NCBI GenBank assembly: GCA_030601755.1
Contig: JAUWBF010000037.1
Location: 1 to 35,257, forward strand
From: Verrucomicrobiota bacterium
GTDB taxonomy: Bacteria > Verrucomicrobiota > Verrucomicrobiia > Opitutales > Opitutaceae
DNA length: 35,257 nucleotides
Reading direction: 5' to 3'
Shown here piece after piece: positions 33,452-35,257 of the stretch; positions within the stretch are counted from its first letter, which is position 1; each line of letters starts with the position of its first letter. Position numbers and translations under genes: made by a program. The notes under the pieces were generated by a model that searched no databases, was not told the DNA's origin, and was given only the letters and a program-made list of their open reading frames with translations.

Positions 33452-35257
33452 TCAGGGAGTGGGGGCGGGCACCATCTCGGTAAAGCCCAGGTTCACGTCG
33501 GCGAGCAGGGCGTCGTATTCCGCCTTGGTGATGTCGCGGAAATCGAGTCGCCGGTAGGTGCGCACGATGGGAGTGCCCGGCGGATACTGGCCGTTGCCGA
33601 ACATGGAGTTGAAACCCCATTCGCGCTTGGGCGCGCCATACTTGGCGGCGGACCACTTGCCGCGGGCGATCTCGCTCTCGAAGAGGGCGACGATGGAGCC
33701 GCGGTAGCGCAGGCTCTTGTTGGTCCAGTCCTCGTGGAAGCGCGGGTAGTTCTCCACGCCGCCGGAGTAGTCGTTGTTGCTGGTGCTCGTGCTGGATACG
33801 ATGCCGGTCAGGAAGGCGGCGGAGACCTCGGTGTGGCCGGCGGCGGGGCGCGAGGTGGAGTTGCTCGTGGCGTCGCCCACGGGCTTGCCGGAGGCGTCGA
33901 CCCAGGCGCTGGAAAGGACGTTGATGGCGTCGGCCACGATGGCGGCGGGGGCTTCCGCCGAGCTCTCCGGGGCGGTCATGGAGCCGGTGTTGAGGTTGCC
34001 GTCGGCGTTGTAGTTGCCGGCCACATACACGGGGGCGTTGGTGGCGAAGGTGAGCCCCTCGGGGAGGGCGCTGTTGGCGGGGTTGACGGCGCTGCGGTCG
34101 GGAAGCTTGGAGCCGTTGAGCAGGCGCACGGCGGTGCGGGTGCCGCTGCCGGTGCCCATGCTGCCGATGTCGCTGGTGGCGGAGTAGCCGGTGCTGGGCG
34201 ACTCGACGTCGACGTAGACGATGCCGTTCCACTTGCCGGTGGAGCCGCCGCCGGTGTTGTCGAGGTCCCAGTTGGAACCGTTGACCTTGAGCCGGTCGAC
34301 CGTGCCGTCGGAGTTGGTGTCGGTCTCGTTGACGGCCTCGCGCAGGCGGCCGAGGTCGACGTCGATGGTATTGACCCACTTGCCTTCGCGGTGGTCGTAG
34401 AGGCGGCGCTTGTTGTTGGTGGTGTTGGACGGAAGCGTGACGATCTTGTTCGGGTTGGCGGTGCGCCAGGAGTTGCGGTTGCTGGCGCTCTTATAGGCGG
34501 TGGCGTCGGCGGCGCTGTAGAAGGAGGTGACGCGGCCGTTGGACTCGACGACAAGGTAGAGGCCGGCCTTGTTGGAGAATTTCTGCGCCTCGATGCTGGC
34601 GTCGGCGGAGGCGCTGGTGTCGGGCGCCTCGATGAGGTCGTGGGCCTGGCTGCCGGTGATGACGCCGGGCGGGGTCTGCTGGGTGACGCCGTGACTGGAG
34701 TCCTGCACGTAGCCGTTCCAGACCTGCGAGGCCATGTCGCGGAAATTGAGGTCGGAGTCGCGGGTGTTGATGAAGGAGTCGATGTAGGTGCCGACCGAGT
34801 TGCCGTCGATGGTGGGGTTGTTGGCGGTGACGAGGTCGTTGGCGCCGTCACCGTCCTCGTCGACGCCGGTGGTGAAGCTGATGCGACGGCCCGAGGGACG
34901 TCCGGAGGTGTAGGCGCCGACGGTGAGCTTGCCGGCGGTGGTGTAGGTGCCGAGGAAGCTGAGGGTGTTCTGCTCGGTGAGGAAGGAGTCCTTGTTGGAG
35001 TGCACGGGGCCCGCGATGGTCATCGAGGGGCTGGGGTGGAACTCCATGGTGAGGTTGTAGAAGATGGCGTAGTTGAAGAGCGCGGCGTCGCGGATCTCGA
35101 TGGACTGGGTGCCGTGGCTGACGGAGGAGCGTCCGGAGGCATCCTCGGCGCGCGCGGCGGAGAGAAACCGGACGGTGCGGCTGGTGACCCACTGGCCGCG
35201 GAGCGGGTCGTAGTCGTTGGCGGGGTTGAGCGGGTCGATGTAGCGCTTGGTCGCCGA
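33452..35257 (-). CDS. Large PilX-like/type IV pilus-associated protein, 5' end outside window
   Basis: The frame is open to the window edge, giving at least 601 residues; the true start lies beyond 35257. The text (LFNYAIFYNLTMEFHPSPSMTIAGPVHSNKDSFL, then a long Ser/Thr/Asn/Gly-rich body) resembles the C-terminal parts of PilX-like proteins of Verrucomicrobia and Planctomycetes, which carry an N-terminal pilin-type helix and a MxIxGPVHSN segment. Asp/Asn-rich runs such as GVDEDGDGANDLV and NETDTNSDGTVDRL look like calcium-binding repeats. The N-terminal prepilin motif, which would prove a pilus link, is not in view. It is probably co-transcribed with the secreted protein downstream. Confidence 0.7.
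   Translation of the reverse strand, partial: SATKRYIDPLNPANDYDPLRGQWVTSRTVRFLSAARAEDASGRSSVSHGTQSIEIRDAALFNYAIFYNLTMEFHPSPSMTIAGPVHSNKDSFLTEQNTLSFLGTYTTAGKLTVGAYTSGRPSGRRISFTTGVDEDGDGANDLVTANNPTIDGNSVGTYIDSFINTRDSDLNFRDMASQVWNGYVQDSSHGVTQQTPPGVITGSQAHDLIEAPDTSASADASIEAQKFSNKAGLYLVVESNGRVTSFYSAADATAYKSASNRNSWRTANPNKIVTLPSNTTNNKRRLYDHREGKWVNTIDVDLGRLREAVNETDTNSDGTVDRLKVNGSNWDLDNTGGGSTGKWNGIVYVDVESPSTGYSATSDIGSMGTGSGTRTAVRLLNGSKLPDRSAVNPANSALPEGLTFATNAPVYVAGNYNADGNLNTGSMTAPESSAEAPAAIVADAINVLSSAWVDASGKPVGDATSNSTSRPAAGHTEVSAAFLTGIVSSTSTSNNDYSGGVENYPRFHEDWTNKSLRYRGSIVALFESEIARGKWSAAKYGAPKREWGFNSMFGNGQYPPGTPIVRTYRRLDFRDITKAEYDALLADVNLGFTEMVPAPTP

Overview
The window is a high-GC chromosomal segment of a Gram-negative-type bacterium. 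Its strongly GC3-biased codons, the Pal-type and other lipoproteins, the ResB plus long-CcsA cytochrome c maturation pair, PilT and PilX-like proteins, and the abundant REP-like and other dyad repeats between genes all fit Verrucomicrobiota, most likely Opitutaceae. This placement is inferred from gene style; no rRNA is present to prove it.

Layout. (1) 1-6655 is a repeat-rich accessory stretch. It holds an intact IS630-family element with TA target duplication and inverted ends (531-1681) inserted in a broken reading frame, an orphan antitoxin-like gene, hisF, a 586-aa protein of unknown function that is probably an alpha/alpha-toroid, and a REP-associated tyrosine transposase (RAYT, 5803-6258). 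The RAYT sits between two tandem arrays of one 182-bp unit (three copies on one side, two on the other). Scattered single arms of that unit, and a separate 22-nt REP family starting with GTAG, lie in the neighbouring gaps. (2) 6656-10571 carries guaB and a YbgC-type thioesterase on the minus strand, then polX on the plus strand. (3) 11041-19431 has a small membrane protein (minus), then a tightly packed plus-strand run: two-domain lipoprotein, resB, ccsA, menC, M48 lipoprotein protease, M20 dipeptidase. The first three look like one cytochrome c maturation operon, and menC supplies menaquinone synthesis. (4) 19597-24271 has a Pal/OmpA lipoprotein, a CbiX-like protein, a NarL-type response regulator, a signal-peptidase-like lipoprotein, tRNA-Lys(TTT) with a partial duplicate of its 3' end, and an ECF sigma factor translationally coupled to a putative membrane anti-sigma factor. 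(5) 24310-26703 is a minus-strand dapA-dapB-ruvA cluster. (6) 26786-32452 runs on the plus strand: pilT-like ATPase, fabD, lepA, lepB with a large insertion, and a tiny secreted Cys-containing peptide with a strong terminator. (7) 32518-35257 holds a 151-bp MITE built of two REP-like hairpins, then a minus-strand pair: a secreted protein and the 3' part of a large PilX-like surface or pilus protein that runs off the window.

The most notable system is the RAYT with its flanking 182-bp arrays, together with three or more hairpin-repeat families. One family has the GTAG foot that RAYTs are known to recognise. Two repeat copies have landed at gene 3' ends, where one lengthens CcsA and one supplies a stop codon. 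The MITE near the right end uses the same AGGTGGA-stem-GTCCCC-stem design as one arm of the 182-bp unit, which suggests repeat families have been borrowing modules.
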